This document shows, piece by piece, positions 9,552-19,068 of a stretch of 64,000 nucleotides of DNA. The DNA is from GCA-003244245 sp963822695 (lineage in GTDB: Bacteria; Actinomycetota; Actinomycetes; Mycobacteriales; Pseudonocardiaceae), in assembly GCA_963822695.1 (NCBI GenBank), contig CAWGJH010000026.1, positions 65,704 to 129,703 of the forward strand, written 5' to 3'. The notes under the pieces were generated by a model, which saw only the letters and a program-made list of their open reading frames with translations, searched no databases and had not been told where the DNA came from. The position numbers and the translations under genes are program-made. Within the stretch, counting starts at the first letter, position 1. The number at the start of each line of letters is the position of its first letter.

Positions 9552-11638
9552 CAGGACTCCTTGGTGGGCAGCTGGAGGCGGAGCTCGTTACGGGATCCGG
9601 TGGTGAGCGACGCCCCCGGCGGCACGGCGATGGTCGTGTGGGCCAGCTCGAGGAGCGCGGGTCCGGAGACGGCCGCCGCGGGGGCGCCGCGGTGGACATC
9701 GGTGGCGGTCCACCTGAGGCCGGGCCAGTACACCTCCGCCCGCTCGGGCGCGAGCGCCTGCTCACCGGTGGGCTCGGGGGTCGGGATGCCGGCGGCGACC
9801 GAGGCGCGCGCACGGAAGGCGAAGACCTCGACGGCCTGGAACATCGCGGTGCCGCCCGAGCCGTAGCGGCGGATGTACTCGGCGTCGAAGGCGGCCAGCA
9901 ACCGCGTCCCGGCGTCCGGTCCGGCGGGCAGCGAGACGGGGATCTCCAGGCTGTGCATGAGCTGTTCGCGGAAGCGCATCAGCGCATCGACCTCCACTAC
10001 GACGTCCCCGCCGTCAACCCCGGCCGCCCGCAGCTCCGTCCGGGCGGCGGCCTCGACCTCGGCCACGGCCGCCGCGAGCGCGTCGGCCCGCTCGCCCTCG
10101 AACGGGGCGAGCAGCCCGCGCTCCAGCTCCCGGTAGAGCACGACGTCGCCGGACGCGATCCCGTAGGCCGACAGCGTCGAGGCACCGTTACCGAGCGGGA
10201 TCACCACCTCGCGCACGCCGGACTCGGCGGCGTAACCGAAGGCGTGCACCGGTCCGGCGCCGCCGTAGGCGTAGAGGACGTAGTCGCGCGGGTCGTGGCC
10301 GCGCTCCAGCGTCTGCTGCCGGATGACCGTCGCCGCGCGCATGTTGTTGATCTCCAGGATGCCGGCTGCGGTGTCCTCCACCGACAGCCCGAGCTGCTTG
10401 GCCAGGCCGCTCATCGCCGCGACCGCGGCGTCGCGGTCCAGCGGCATCCGCCCGTCGAGGAACGCCTCCGGGCGCAGGAAACCGAGCACGACGTCGGCGT
10501 CGGTGACGGTCGGTTCGGTGCCGCCGCGGCCGTAACAGGCCGGGCCGGGTTCCGAGCCTGCGCTCCGCGGGCCGACCCGCAGGCCGCCGGTCGCCTCGTC
10601 GAACCGGGCGAGGGTGCCGCCGCCGCAGGCGATGGTCCGCACGTCCAGGTGCGGCAACCGGTAGGTGTACTGGTCGATGATGTTCTCCTCGGCCATCACC
10701 GGCTTGCCGTCGAGGACCAGGCCGATGTCGAACGAGGTCCCGCCCATGTCGGTCGCGACGACCCGGTCGTGACCGTAGGCCCGGGCGAGGGTCGCAACCC
10801 CGGTCAGGCCGCCCGCCGGTCCGGAGTCGATGGTGCCCAGTGAGGTGACCACGGCTGCGGCTGCGGGCAGCACGCCGCCGTTGGACTGCATGACGAGCAG
10901 CGGCCCGGCCATCCCGGTCCCGCCCAGCCGCTCGGCGAGCCGGCCGAGATAACGCGAGCACGCCGGCCCGACGTAGCCGTTCATGACCGTCGCCACCGTG
11001 CGCTCATACTCACCGAGCCGGGGCGAGACCACCGCGGAGCTGGACACGAACACCTCCGCAGCGGCGGCGAGGGCCTCAGCGAGTGCCTGCTCATGCTTGG
11101 CGTTGGCGAACGACCAGAGCAGCGCGATCGCGATCGAGTCCAGGCGGTGCTCGGCGATCAGGCGCGTGATGTCCCCGACCGCCTGATCGGTGTCGAGGGC
11201 TACCACGACCGCACCCGAGGCGTCGATGCGCTCGTGCACCTCCACCACCGCGCCGGGTACCGTGATCGGCTCCGGAAGCCGGCTGCCGTGCACCGAGAAG
11301 ACATCCTCGATCGACCGGCCCGCGACCCGCCCCGAACCGCGCATCATCCTCAACGCGTCGCCGTGACCCGCCGTCGCGACCAGCCCCACCCGCGCACCCC
11401 GCCGTTCGAGCACAGCGTTCGTGCCGATGGTGGTGCCGTGCCCGAACCGGCTGGTCCGCGCCAGCAGGGTCGGCAGGTCGATGCCCTCGGTCTCGGCCAG
11501 CCGTTCCAGGCCCGTCATCACGCCAGAGACCGGATCGTCCTTGGTGGACAGAGCCTTGGCCGTGCGGTGGTTACCCTGCTTGTCCACCAACACGCAGTCG
11601 GTGAAGGTGCCGCCGATGTCCACGCCGATGTAGTACAT
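9551..11638 (-). CDS. HyuA-family (hydantoinase A / acetone carboxylase beta-like) ATPase subunit
   Basis: This 695-residue protein is the partner of the HyuB gene downstream. It starts with the actin-like phosphate motif GVDIGGTFTDCVLVD, has FGHGTTIGTNAVLERRGARVGL near residues 65-90, and a second nucleotide-binding segment TDMGGTSFDIGLV. The conserved CGGGTLARFD and GSEPGPACYGRGG stretches follow. These are the ASKHA-type ATPase hallmarks of HyuA, OxoA and AcxA proteins. The ATG at 11638 follows an AGGAG ribosome-binding site. A broken SDR gene lies 42 bases upstream on the same strand and may once have been part of the operon. Confidence 0.9.
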   Translation of the reverse strand: MYYIGVDIGGTFTDCVLVDKQGNHRTAKALSTKDDPVSGVMTGLERLAETEGIDLPTLLARTSRFGHGTTIGTNAVLERRGARVGLVATAGHGDALRMMRGSGRVAGRSIEDVFSVHGSRLPEPITVPGAVVEVHERIDASGAVVVALDTDQAVGDITRLIAEHRLDSIAIALLWSFANAKHEQALAEALAAAAEVFVSSSAVVSPRLGEYERTVATVMNGYVGPACSRYLGRLAERLGGTGMAGPLLVMQSNGGVLPAAAAVVTSLGTIDSGPAGGLTGVATLARAYGHDRVVATDMGGTSFDIGLVLDGKPVMAEENIIDQYTYRLPHLDVRTIACGGGTLARFDEATGGLRVGPRSAGSEPGPACYGRGGTEPTVTDADVVLGFLRPEAFLDGRMPLDRDAAVAAMSGLAKQLGLSVEDTAAGILEINNMRAATVIRQQTLERGHDPRDYVLYAYGGAGPVHAFGYAAESGVREVVIPLGNGASTLSAYGIASGDVVLYRELERGLLAPFEGERADALAAAVAEVEAAARTELRAAGVDGGDVVVEVDALMRFREQLMHSLEIPVSLPAGPDAGTRLLAAFDAEYIRRYGSGGTAMFQAVEVFAFRARASVAAGIPTPEPTGEQALAPERAEVYWPGLRWTATDVHRGAPAAAVSGPALLELAHTTIAVPPGASLTTGSRNELRLQLPTKES

Positions 11639-11680
11639 ACACCACTCCTGAAGATTCGAAGGGCGGACAAGATCCGCTGG

Positions 11681-12210
11681 TCAGCGGTAGAAGCCGCCCT
11701 GGGTCAGCCCCGCGCCGCCGTCGAGGCGAAGGGCCTGGCCGGTCGTGTACCCGGCCGCCGGGGACAGCAGGTAGAGCACCGAGCCGACGACCTCACCGAG
11801 GGTCGCCACCCGGCCCATCGGCACCGCCGACACCAGACGGTCCCTGGCCGAGGCGAACATCGCGAGCACCTTCGTCGTTGCGAACAGGTCCGGCACGACG
11901 GCGTTCACCCGGATGCTCGCGTGGACCCACTCGGCCGCCAGGGACCGGGTCAGACCGCGCACCCCGGTCTTCGCCGCCGCATAAGACGCCTGGCCCGGCA
12001 ACCCGTGCTGGGCTGCGACCGAGGACAGGAACACGATGACGGATGTGCCCGAGGCACCCGGTTCCGAGGACGAACTCAGGGCCGGGAACGCGGCCCCAAC
12101 TCGACCAGCGCCGAGGCGAGCGCACGCCCCAGACCACCGGCCGCGCCGGTGACGATCACCCTGCTGCCCGCGGCTGGGACCGTAGACCACTCGGAACTGA
12201 ACTCCGCCAT
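11681..12210 (-). pseudogene. short-chain dehydrogenase/reductase, internally deleted and frameshifted
   Basis: The 5' part from ATG 12210 (MAEFSSEWSTVPAAG) has a good Rossmann start, VIVTGAAGGLGRALASALVE, but runs into a TGA at 12076-12078. A second frame resumes with SVIVFLSSVAAQHG, the catalytic SYAAAKTG, IRVNAVVPD and a normal C-terminus ending LDGGAGLTQGGFYR at 11681. Compared with a typical 250-residue SDR, roughly 60-80 residues between the first beta-alpha units and the catalytic serine are missing. The gene is therefore dead by deletion plus frame change. It lies just upstream of hyuA on the same strand. Confidence 0.8.
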
Positions 12211-12334
12211 CCATGACCACCTCGTCATCCGGCCCCACCTGAAGGCACGGCGGCGGCACGTCCCTGCCGGAATTCGCGGGGACGCGGCGGAGCATCACAA
12301 TATTTCTTGCAAGACAACACCGCGTTCTCGTTTC

Positions 12335-12559
12335 CTATAGCTCGAGCAGCAGGTCGATATCTACCCAGAGTTCCTCGACGAGTTCCGGGAGCCACGGGCC
12401 GGTGCCCTCGCTCTGCTTGTACAACCGGACGATGCGCCGGTCCACTGCGGAGATGTTCGGGCACTGATACGGAGTGCCTCGGCCCCCGATCGCTGCGGTG
12501 AGATCCACGCTTCGGGCGCACTGGTCCGACTCGGGACTCCGGTTGATCATCCAATTCAT
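12335..12559 (-). CDS. small hypothetical protein
   Basis: A 74-residue frame starting MNWMINRSPESDQ, with an acidic, Leu-rich C-terminus (ELVEELWVDIDLLLEL). Composition looks protein-like and an upstream ATG at 12583 is an alternative start. It lies upstream of, and co-directional with, the SDR-hyuA-hyuB block, so it could be an accessory or remnant part of it. It lacks the Cys-rich pattern of acetone carboxylase gamma subunits. No family recognised. Confidence 0.33.
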   Translation of the reverse strand: MNWMINRSPESDQCARSVDLTAAIGGRGTPYQCPNISAVDRRIVRLYKQSEGTGPWLPELVEELWVDIDLLLEL

Positions 12560-13421
12560 CACGTGGTCCTCAGGTCGCGGCACAGCGTGCTCGATCGGCC
12601 TATCTCACGATTCCTTTGGCGAAGACAGCTGGAGGCGACCCTCTCGGCCGACCGCCCGGTTGAGCCGCCAGGCGAGTGCTTCGCAATTGGCCTTTGCTTC
12701 ATGGAAAAAGCGTCGCGGCCACGCCCACCGCGCGCATCACCGCCAGCGGCCGTCACGCTCTGGTGCTGGCTGGAGTCCTCCACTCCTGCTGGCAGTAGCG
12801 CAGGGCCAGTGGCACCCGCCGCGTGGCTGCCTCGCGACTCCCAACGTGTAGATCCGGCGCGATGTGCGGCGGATGGTCCAGTGCCGTCCCCCGTACCCAG
12901 GAGCCGGCCGCCTGGCTCGCGAGGACGGCGGCGGGCAGTCCGCCGGTGGCCGCCGAGGGCGAGTGGCGCGCTAGTTAATGATCTTCGTGGAGCCGTCGGA
13001 GCACATTACAACAGTCAGCAGTTACCGCGCTGAGCTGCGCCGATGCCGTCAATGGCACTTGGTGACACGTTCCTTAACGACAACCCAGTTCGGTGGGTTG
13101 GTTGTCTGGGTATGCGGGATACTGCTGAAACCCGCCGCTGGCGGCCAGGATGGACAGCACCCGCCTGGCCGGTGCGCCGTCACACCACGTCCGCCGGGGC
13201 TACCCGCCGGCTATCGACTCCCGCACCGCTCCAACGCCGACCCGTCTTTCCTGGTCACGCTCAACGACGGGTTTCAGCCGTATCCCGCTCATACCCCTAC
13301 GACAACGTCATCGACTCCTTCCCCGTGTAAACACCGAGTCAGCCAGCCCCCTCCAATCCAAGGAGAGAACCGTCGTTTGCGGCTGGCGGCAGCTTCGTCA
13401 CGGCAGGCCTGAATGGGGTGT
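12560..13421. other. gene-free stretch
   Basis: About 860 bases without a convincing gene on either strand; open frames are Pro, Arg and Ser rich and match nothing I recognise. It separates the hydantoinase-type block from the oxalate module. Confidence 0.45.
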
Positions 13422-13796
13422 TCAAGCGCGCTGTGCGATGGCGCTGTTCCGTTCCGGTGACCGCCCGGTGACCCGGTCCCGATGCGCTTCGTCGACCAGG
13501 CCGAGGTAGTCCGGGTGGCGGCGGATGAACGCCGCGACGTACGCGCAGAGCGGGGTGACCACCAGGTTCCCACGGCGGGCGTGGTCCAGGGCGGCCCGGA
13601 TCAGCCGACTGGCCAGCCCCTGTCCCTGGTAGGCGTCGTCCACCTCGGTGTGGGTGAACACGATGCGCCCGGGTCGGGACCGGTACTCGGCGAACCCGGC
13701 CAGCCGGCCATCGACGGTGATCTCGAACCGGGACCGGTCCGGGGCGTCCCTGACCAGGATCTCCGGTTGTGATGCGGTGCCGTGTGGCGCGTCCAT
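13422..13796 (-). CDS. small GNAT-type N-acetyltransferase (NATD1-like)
   Basis: The 124-residue protein starts at the ATG at 13796 (MDAPHGTASQPEIL) after a GAGAGGA ribosome-binding site. An upstream in-frame start would include Arg-rich leader sequence with no family match. The core has beta strands RFEITVDGRLAGFAEYR and the acetyl-CoA-binding stretch YQGQGLASRLIRAALDHA, then LCAYVAAFIRRHPDY. This is the arrangement of the short YidJ/NATD1 group. Its promoter region is copy A of the 317-base duplicated segment, so it is divergent to the oxalate-CoA-ligase-like gene. The duplicated segment ends 39 bases before this start. A role in oxalate metabolism is not evident. Confidence 0.82.
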   Translation of the reverse strand: MDAPHGTASQPEILVRDAPDRSRFEITVDGRLAGFAEYRSRPGRIVFTHTEVDDAYQGQGLASRLIRAALDHARRGNLVVTPLCAYVAAFIRRHPDYLGLVDEAHRDRVTGRSPERNSAIAQRA

Positions 13797-13834
13797 ACCA
13801 ATCCTCTCGCCCCCCGAGCCCCTTCGGCGCGGCC

Positions 13835-14151
13835 GAGGTCCTCCCTGTGCGGTTATCACTGTTCGCCTTCACCTCCCACATTCCGCGGCACGCACCGTCG
13901 CGTCCAAGACCTGTTGGCGACTAGCCGATAAGCGATGACTATCAACGTCCACCGAGGCCCGCCCACGCCACCCCACAGCTGCGTCGATAGACACTCGCTA
14001 CCGGCCATTCGCCAACGCGTATTGGACATGCCGACCACGCCAGCGCAGGCTCCCAGATGACGACTTCACCAGTGACGTGGTGCGAGGAGAGGTGTTGGTC
14101 ATGACTGTTCCGACCGCAGCATCCGTGCGCGACGCGAACCGGTACGTGCCC
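13835..14151. repeat. 317-bp duplicated divergent promoter region, copy A
   Basis: This matches 20832-21148 over 317 bases without net gaps (constant offset 6997) and with only scattered substitutions. It holds the whole spacer between the GNAT gene (minus) and the ligase gene (plus), the ligase ribosome-binding site GAGGAGAGG and the first 17 ligase codons. Its left end includes a strong GGGAGGACCTC site read on the minus strand, which in this copy lies too far (about 50 bases) from the GNAT start to serve it. In copy B the same site sits directly before oxc. Confidence 0.92.
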
Positions 14152-15708
14152 CCGGCGATCACGGGCCTTATTGATCTCATCGACCGGCACGTGGGCGATC
14201 GTCCCGGCGCCCGGGCGCTCGTCGTCACCAGGGACCGGGTACACCTGTCCTACAGCGCCCTCGCCGCCTTGGCCGATGATGTGGCCGCCCGACTGGGCAG
14301 CACGGGGCTGCGCCGCGGAGACGCGGTTGGCCTTGTCTGCGCCAACACTGCCGAGTTCGTCGTCGCGCTCCTGGGTGCGGCACGGGCCGGGCTGGTGGTC
14401 GCTCCGATAGACCCAACACTGCCTGAGTCACAGGTGTCCGCCCGGCTCGAGGGGCTGGGGGCGCAGGCGATTCTCGTTGGCCCACTCGCGGTCGGCCTAC
14501 CCGCGGTCGGCACCGCGCCGGTCGCGCAGGTCCACGTCCCGACATGGACCCTGCGCGTAGACATCTCCCGTGCCGGGACGGCGACGGCCACGTTGGAAAC
14601 CGGCGCGCGTGCGGTGCGACACGTCCGGGGCGCGGCACACGAGCTTTCGGACCATGACGCCCTCGTCCTGTTCACCGCGGGAACCACCGACCGGGCCAAG
14701 ATGGTCCCGTTGACGCACGCCAACGTGGCCGCCTCCGTACGGGGCATCTGCGCCACATACGAGCTGGGACCCGGCGACGCGACGGTCGCTGTGATGCCGT
14801 TCTTCCACGGTCACGGGCTGCTCGCGGGGCTCCTGGCATCCCTGGCCAGTGGGGGATGTGTGCTGCTGCCCGAGCGGGGACGGTTCTCGGCACACACGTT
14901 CTGGGACGACGTACGGTCGGTAGGCGCCACGTGGTTCACCGCCGTTCCGACCATCCATGAGATCCTTCTGGCGCGGTCAGCGCTCGAGTACCCCGGCCCG
15001 CAGGTCGCGCCCTTGAGGTTCGTGCGCAGTTGCAGTGCTCCCCTCAACACGGCCACGGCGCGGGCGCTGGAGCGTACGCTCGGTGTGCCGCTGCTCTCCG
15101 CCTACGGGATGACCGAGTCCTCCCACCAGGCGACCAGCGAGCCGCTGCCGCAGCATGGGCACCTGAAGCACGGGTCGGTCGGCCGGGCAACCGGGGTGGA
15201 CCTTCGCGTCGTCGACCGGAACGGGCATCCGGGCCCTGCCGGCATCGTGGGCGAGGTATGGGTGCACGGTCCCACCGTCGCCCGCGGTTACCTCACCGAC
15301 CCGGCCGAGACGGCGCACAGCTTCGCCGACGGGTGGTTCCGCACTGGCGACCTGGGCTCATTGGACGAGGACGGGTACCTGTTTCTCACCGGGCGCATCA
15401 AGAGCCTCATCAACCACGGTGGCGAGAAGATCTCGCCCGAGCACGTCGAGGACATTCTCGCCGGGTGTCCCGGTGTCGCCGAGGCGGCCGTGTTCGCCAT
15501 CCCGGACGCGACCTACGGGCAACGAGTCGGCGCCGCCGTGGTCGTATGCGAGGGCGAGAGCCTCGGGTCCGAGCAAATCCTGCGGTACTGCCGCAACCGG
15601 CTGTCCGCCTTCGAAGTACCCGACCGGCTCGAAGTCGTGGCTGCGCTGCCTCATACCGCCAAGGGCGCGCTGGACCGGCGGGCGGTGGAGGCCCAGTTCG
15701 CACGCTGA
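14101..15708 (+). CDS. acyl-CoA synthetase, oxalate-CoA ligase-like
   Basis: This 535-residue AMP-forming ligase has overall similarity to oxalyl-CoA synthetases: HGLLAGLLASLASGGCVLLPERGRFSA, LLSAYGMTESSHQATSEPL, VARGYLTDP, FRTGDLGSLDEDGYLFLTGRIKSLINHGGEKISPEHVE. In oxalate breakdown such an enzyme would make oxalyl-CoA with ATP for the decarboxylase encoded by oxc. Two catalytic motifs deviate. The phosphate loop at 191-205 reads FTAGTTDRAKMVPLT rather than SGTTGxPKG. The C-terminal motif reads PHTAKGALDRR, so the usual lysine of TATGKIxR is Ala. The ATG at 14101 follows GAGGAGAGG and was chosen over the GTG at 14077. The 3' end faces the LysR gene with 8 bases between. Confidence 0.78.
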   Translation: MTVPTAASVRDANRYVPPAITGLIDLIDRHVGDRPGARALVVTRDRVHLSYSALAALADDVAARLGSTGLRRGDAVGLVCANTAEFVVALLGAARAGLVVAPIDPTLPESQVSARLEGLGAQAILVGPLAVGLPAVGTAPVAQVHVPTWTLRVDISRAGTATATLETGARAVRHVRGAAHELSDHDALVLFTAGTTDRAKMVPLTHANVAASVRGICATYELGPGDATVAVMPFFHGHGLLAGLLASLASGGCVLLPERGRFSAHTFWDDVRSVGATWFTAVPTIHEILLARSALEYPGPQVAPLRFVRSCSAPLNTATARALERTLGVPLLSAYGMTESSHQATSEPLPQHGHLKHGSVGRATGVDLRVVDRNGHPGPAGIVGEVWVHGPTVARGYLTDPAETAHSFADGWFRTGDLGSLDEDGYLFLTGRIKSLINHGGEKISPEHVEDILAGCPGVAEAAVFAIPDATYGQRVGAAVVVCEGESLGSEQILRYCRNRLSAFEVPDRLEVVAALPHTAKGALDRRAVEAQFAR

Positions 15709-15716
15709 TGCCGGTC

Positions 15717-16649
15717 TCACTGGACAAGGTGCTCGCTCGCCAGTGGCTGGTCGAAGAACTCGTTCAGTGATAGGCCCTTTGCCGCGGTCACGAAGGCCCG
15801 GGCCGTGACCGAGCCAGGGGTGGCCGCGTGGATCGCCACCGAGACCTGCGCCCTGGCGTCCGGGTTGACCAAGCGGGCGACTCTCGTCCTGCCGATCACC
15901 GGCATCGCACGCAACCACGTGTGCGGCACGATGCTCGCCCACGCTCCAAGGCCCACCAGCGCGTAGAGGGAAGCGACCGAGTCCGTCTCCACCTGCGGGG
16001 TCACCACGAGTCCGCTTTCCGCGAACGCCTTGTCAATGACCCGGCGAATCCTCATGTCGGGCGTGAGCAACGCGAGCGGCAACTGGGCCGCATCATTCCA
16101 CGTCATGGTGTGGGTCTGGGGCATCAGCTGGTCGCCGGACGCCAACACCATGTACCTCTCCTCGTACAGCGGCACCACCTGCAAGCACTCCCGGTCCTCG
16201 GGGGCGAAGTGAGCGATCGCGGCGTCCAGCTCGAACTCGCGCAGCTGGCGGTGCAGCTCCGTCGCCGACAACCGGGAGGCCACCTGCACTTTGGCCAGCG
16301 GGTGCGCCGCGCAGAACGCGGCCACGGGAAGCGCCAGAGTTGTCGATGCCGTGGGTTCTGTCCCCAGCCGCAGCGTCCCGGTGATACCGGACTGAACGGC
16401 GGCCACCTCGGCCTTGAACGCGTCTTGCTCGGCGAGGATCCGCTTGGCCCACACGACGAGCCGTTCGCCCTCCGGGGTCAGGCCCTCATAGTTGTGCCCA
16501 CGGTTGATCAGCGTGACGTTCAGCTCCCGCTCGAGCTTGGCGATCGAGGCCGAGAGCGCGGGCTGCGACACATAGCAGGCTTCCGCCGCGCGCGCGAAGT
16601 GTCTCACTTTTGCCACCGCCACGAAGTACTCCAGCTGACGGAACAGCAT
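15717..16649 (-). CDS. LysR-family transcriptional regulator
   Basis: The 310-residue protein starts MLFRQLEYFVAVAKV at 16649; a longer form from 16679 adds ten residues not typical of the family. The winged helix-turn-helix covers about residues 14-60 (HFARAAEACYVSQPALSASIAKLERELN). A substrate-binding domain of normal length follows, with LRLGTEPTASTTLALPV and GLGAWASIVPHTWL. It converges on the oxalate-CoA-ligase-like gene and lies between it and the frc-oxc operon, so it is the natural candidate regulator of the oxalate module. It is not divergent from any target here, so targets may be the two copies of the duplicated promoter. Confidence 0.9.
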   Translation of the reverse strand: MLFRQLEYFVAVAKVRHFARAAEACYVSQPALSASIAKLERELNVTLINRGHNYEGLTPEGERLVVWAKRILAEQDAFKAEVAAVQSGITGTLRLGTEPTASTTLALPVAAFCAAHPLAKVQVASRLSATELHRQLREFELDAAIAHFAPEDRECLQVVPLYEERYMVLASGDQLMPQTHTMTWNDAAQLPLALLTPDMRIRRVIDKAFAESGLVVTPQVETDSVASLYALVGLGAWASIVPHTWLRAMPVIGRTRVARLVNPDARAQVSVAIHAATPGSVTARAFVTAAKGLSLNEFFDQPLASEHLVQ

Positions 16650-17695
16650 GAGCGACTCCTCTCTCCATGAGAGCGTCAACGGAACCGGGCCGCAGGCACC
16701 TCACTCCCCGCGGCCCCTTCCATCCTGCTTGTTGGAGGCCCGGCCGCGTCGAGCAGCGCCAGGGGCCCGTCTCAGGTGCGCGCTCACCGGCCGTATCAAG
16801 ATCTCCGGCCGGCGCTGGTCACTGGGATCCACGAGGGGACGGGTTGCACTGTGCGCCGCGGTCGGCAACATCGGATCGACGGCCCGCTCCAAGCCCAGCG
16901 GACGGGCGGTGGCCCCGAGCGGGCCGAGCAGCGACATCACGTCTGTGCCCTCCCCTCCCGCAGCCGCGGGCCGCGGACGGCTTGCCGTCCGCGGCGCTCT
17001 GGTCAGTCAACCTAGATGTTGTGAGCGTCGGGGTCACCGGGGTCTGTGTCATCAAGGCCAGCAGCCATCGGTGTGTCTGGTTAGCTGGCGTCGCGCGCTA
17101 CCTGCTACCTGCTAGCCGCAAGGCGACAAAGCGCACGGCCTACCACGTGGATGGGCAGGTAACAGCGCCACCGGACCTCTGTTGATCCTTCTACCGGCAT
17201 CGCGGATACCAGCCAGCCGGTAGCGGAAATGGTCGTTGGCCATGACGACTCAACGCGGCCCGGACGCGAGCCTGGTCACAGATCACCGAGTGCCCCAACG
17301 CGGTGAAATATCGGCTGGCAGACCCCAGGCCCTTCGGTATCTGTTGTATCTGTCAGGTGGATGGAGGGCGATGGTGTTGAAGGTCAGGGGCGGCGGCACG
17401 ACGGTGCCCTGCGAGCTTCCGGTTTTGGCCGGCGGACGGGCAGTCGGACGCGGGCTCGGCGGCGCTTACCAGTTACCTCTGGTAAGACGCTGTGGGCGCA
17501 ATACGGCGGCCCGAACCAGCCCGGGATCACCATCAGGTGGCCTGCACCAACGATCAGGCCGCGGCCGCTCTCGGGGTCTGGTCGGCCGTGCACCGAATAA
17601 TCGACGGAGCGGCGGCGCTAGTGGCGGAAGCTCAGCTCTGCCACAAGGGTCTGTCCCGGCGCGTACGTCAGGTCGCCGAGTACAGACATTGATGT
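16650..17695. other. gene-free stretch with dispersed repeat copy 2
   Basis: No convincing gene in about 1 kb. Positions 17017-17127 repeat the element found upstream of car at 6888-6986 (TGTTGTGAGC..., GGCCAGCAGCCATC, GCTAGCCGCAAGGCG). The rest has only compositionally biased open frames. Confidence 0.5.
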
Positions 17696-17750
17696 GGTGT
17701 CGCGAGGTGTCCTGCGCGTGAGGATCGCGCGCAGGACACCTCGCGACACC
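17696..17750 (-). terminator. long perfect hairpin after frc
   Basis: A 23-base stem (17696-17718 with 17728-17750) of perfect complementarity around the 9-base loop TGAGGATCG. It starts 8 bases past the frc stop on the minus strand. There is no T tract, as is common in high-GC actinobacteria. It most likely ends the oxc-frc transcript. Confidence 0.78.
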
Positions 17751-17757
17751 AATCAGG

Positions 17758-19011
17758 TCAGACGACGTGCTTGGCGTGCATCGTGGCGATGGTGTTTGCG
17801 TCGTAGCCGAGACTGGCAAGGATCTCGTCGGTGTGTTCGCCGAGCAGTGGTGCTCCGGTGATTACGGGCGTGAAGTCGGAAAACTTGATCGGGCTCCCGA
17901 CGGTCAGGTAGGTGCCACGGTCCTTCTGCTCGACCTCGACGACGGTGCCGCTCTTGCGCAGCGCGGGGTCGTGGGCGATCTCTTTCATGCTGAGTACCGG
18001 TGCGCTGGGCACCGCGAACGTGCGCAGGATGTCGACCGCCTCGTACTTGGTCTTGTCGGCAAGCCACTTTTCGATCTCGTCGAAGATGTCAAAGATGTGC
18101 GTCTGGCGGGCCGCTGCGGTGTGGTAGGCCGGGTCGTCGATCCACTCGGGCTTACCGATGGCCTGGCACGTCTGCTCCCAGTTCTGTTCCTGGATCGTGA
18201 AGTAGACGTATGCGTTGGGGTCGGTCTGCCACCCCTTACACTTGAGCACCCAGCCGGGCTGACCACCGCCGCCGGCGTTGCCGCCACGGGGCACCACGTC
18301 GGTGAACGTTCCATCCGGATACTGCGGGTACTCCTCGAGGTAGCCGACCTTCTCGAGGCGCTGCTGGTCGCGCAGCTTGACCCGGCACAGGTTGAGCACG
18401 GCATCCTGCATCGACACCGACACCTTCTGGCCTACTCCGGTCTTCTCGCGGGCCAGCAGCGCGGTGAGGATGCCGATCAGCAGGTGCATCCCGCTGTTGC
18501 TGTCGCCGAGGGCCGCGGCGCTGATTGTCGGCGGACCGTCCCAGAATCCGGTGGTCGAGGTGGCGCCACCGGCGCACTGCGCCACGTTCTCGTAGACCTT
18601 GAGGTCTGCCCACGGCGAGTCGTCGTTGAATCCCTTGACGGAGCCGAAGATCAGGCGGGGGTTGAGCTCGTGGATGTGCTCCCACGACAAGCCCATGCGG
18701 TCCATGGCTCCCGGGGCGAAGTTCTCGACCAGCACGTCAGCGTCACGGATCAGCTTCTCCATGACCTCCTTGCCCTCCGGGGTCCTGGTGTTGATCGCGA
18801 GGGACCGCTTGTTGCTGTTCAGCATGGTGAAGTACAGGGCGTTGACGTCGGGGATGTCGCGCAGCTGGTGACGGGTCACGTCACCGCCGGTGACGCGCTC
18901 GACCTTCAGGACGTCGGCCCCGAACCAGGCGAGCATCTGGGTGCACGCCGGGCCGGCCTGAACCCCGGTGAAGTCGATCACCTTAATTCCGGTGAGCGGC
19001 AGGTCAGTCAT
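17758..19011 (-). CDS. frc: formyl-CoA:oxalate CoA-transferase
   Basis: The 417-residue CaiB/BaiF class III transferase moves CoA from formyl-CoA to oxalate, giving oxalyl-CoA and formate. The N-terminus LTGIKVIDFTGVQAGP carries the conserved Gln (Q17). The catalytic aspartate is D170 in AALGDSNSGMH, equivalent to D169 of the Oxalobacter enzyme. The mobile glycine loop is RGGNAGGGGQPGWVLKCKG, a signature that separates Frc from other family members. It lies 57 bases downstream of oxc on the same strand and is followed by a strong hairpin, so the two form an operon. Confidence 0.95.
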   Translation of the reverse strand: MTDLPLTGIKVIDFTGVQAGPACTQMLAWFGADVLKVERVTGGDVTRHQLRDIPDVNALYFTMLNSNKRSLAINTRTPEGKEVMEKLIRDADVLVENFAPGAMDRMGLSWEHIHELNPRLIFGSVKGFNDDSPWADLKVYENVAQCAGGATSTTGFWDGPPTISAAALGDSNSGMHLLIGILTALLAREKTGVGQKVSVSMQDAVLNLCRVKLRDQQRLEKVGYLEEYPQYPDGTFTDVVPRGGNAGGGGQPGWVLKCKGWQTDPNAYVYFTIQEQNWEQTCQAIGKPEWIDDPAYHTAAARQTHIFDIFDEIEKWLADKTKYEAVDILRTFAVPSAPVLSMKEIAHDPALRKSGTVVEVEQKDRGTYLTVGSPIKFSDFTPVITGAPLLGEHTDEILASLGYDANTIATMHAKHVV

Positions 19012-19068
19012 GATCGTTTTCCCTTCTCGTGGATGATCTTCGTGTTGGGTGCGGGTCGTTCGGCGTGC

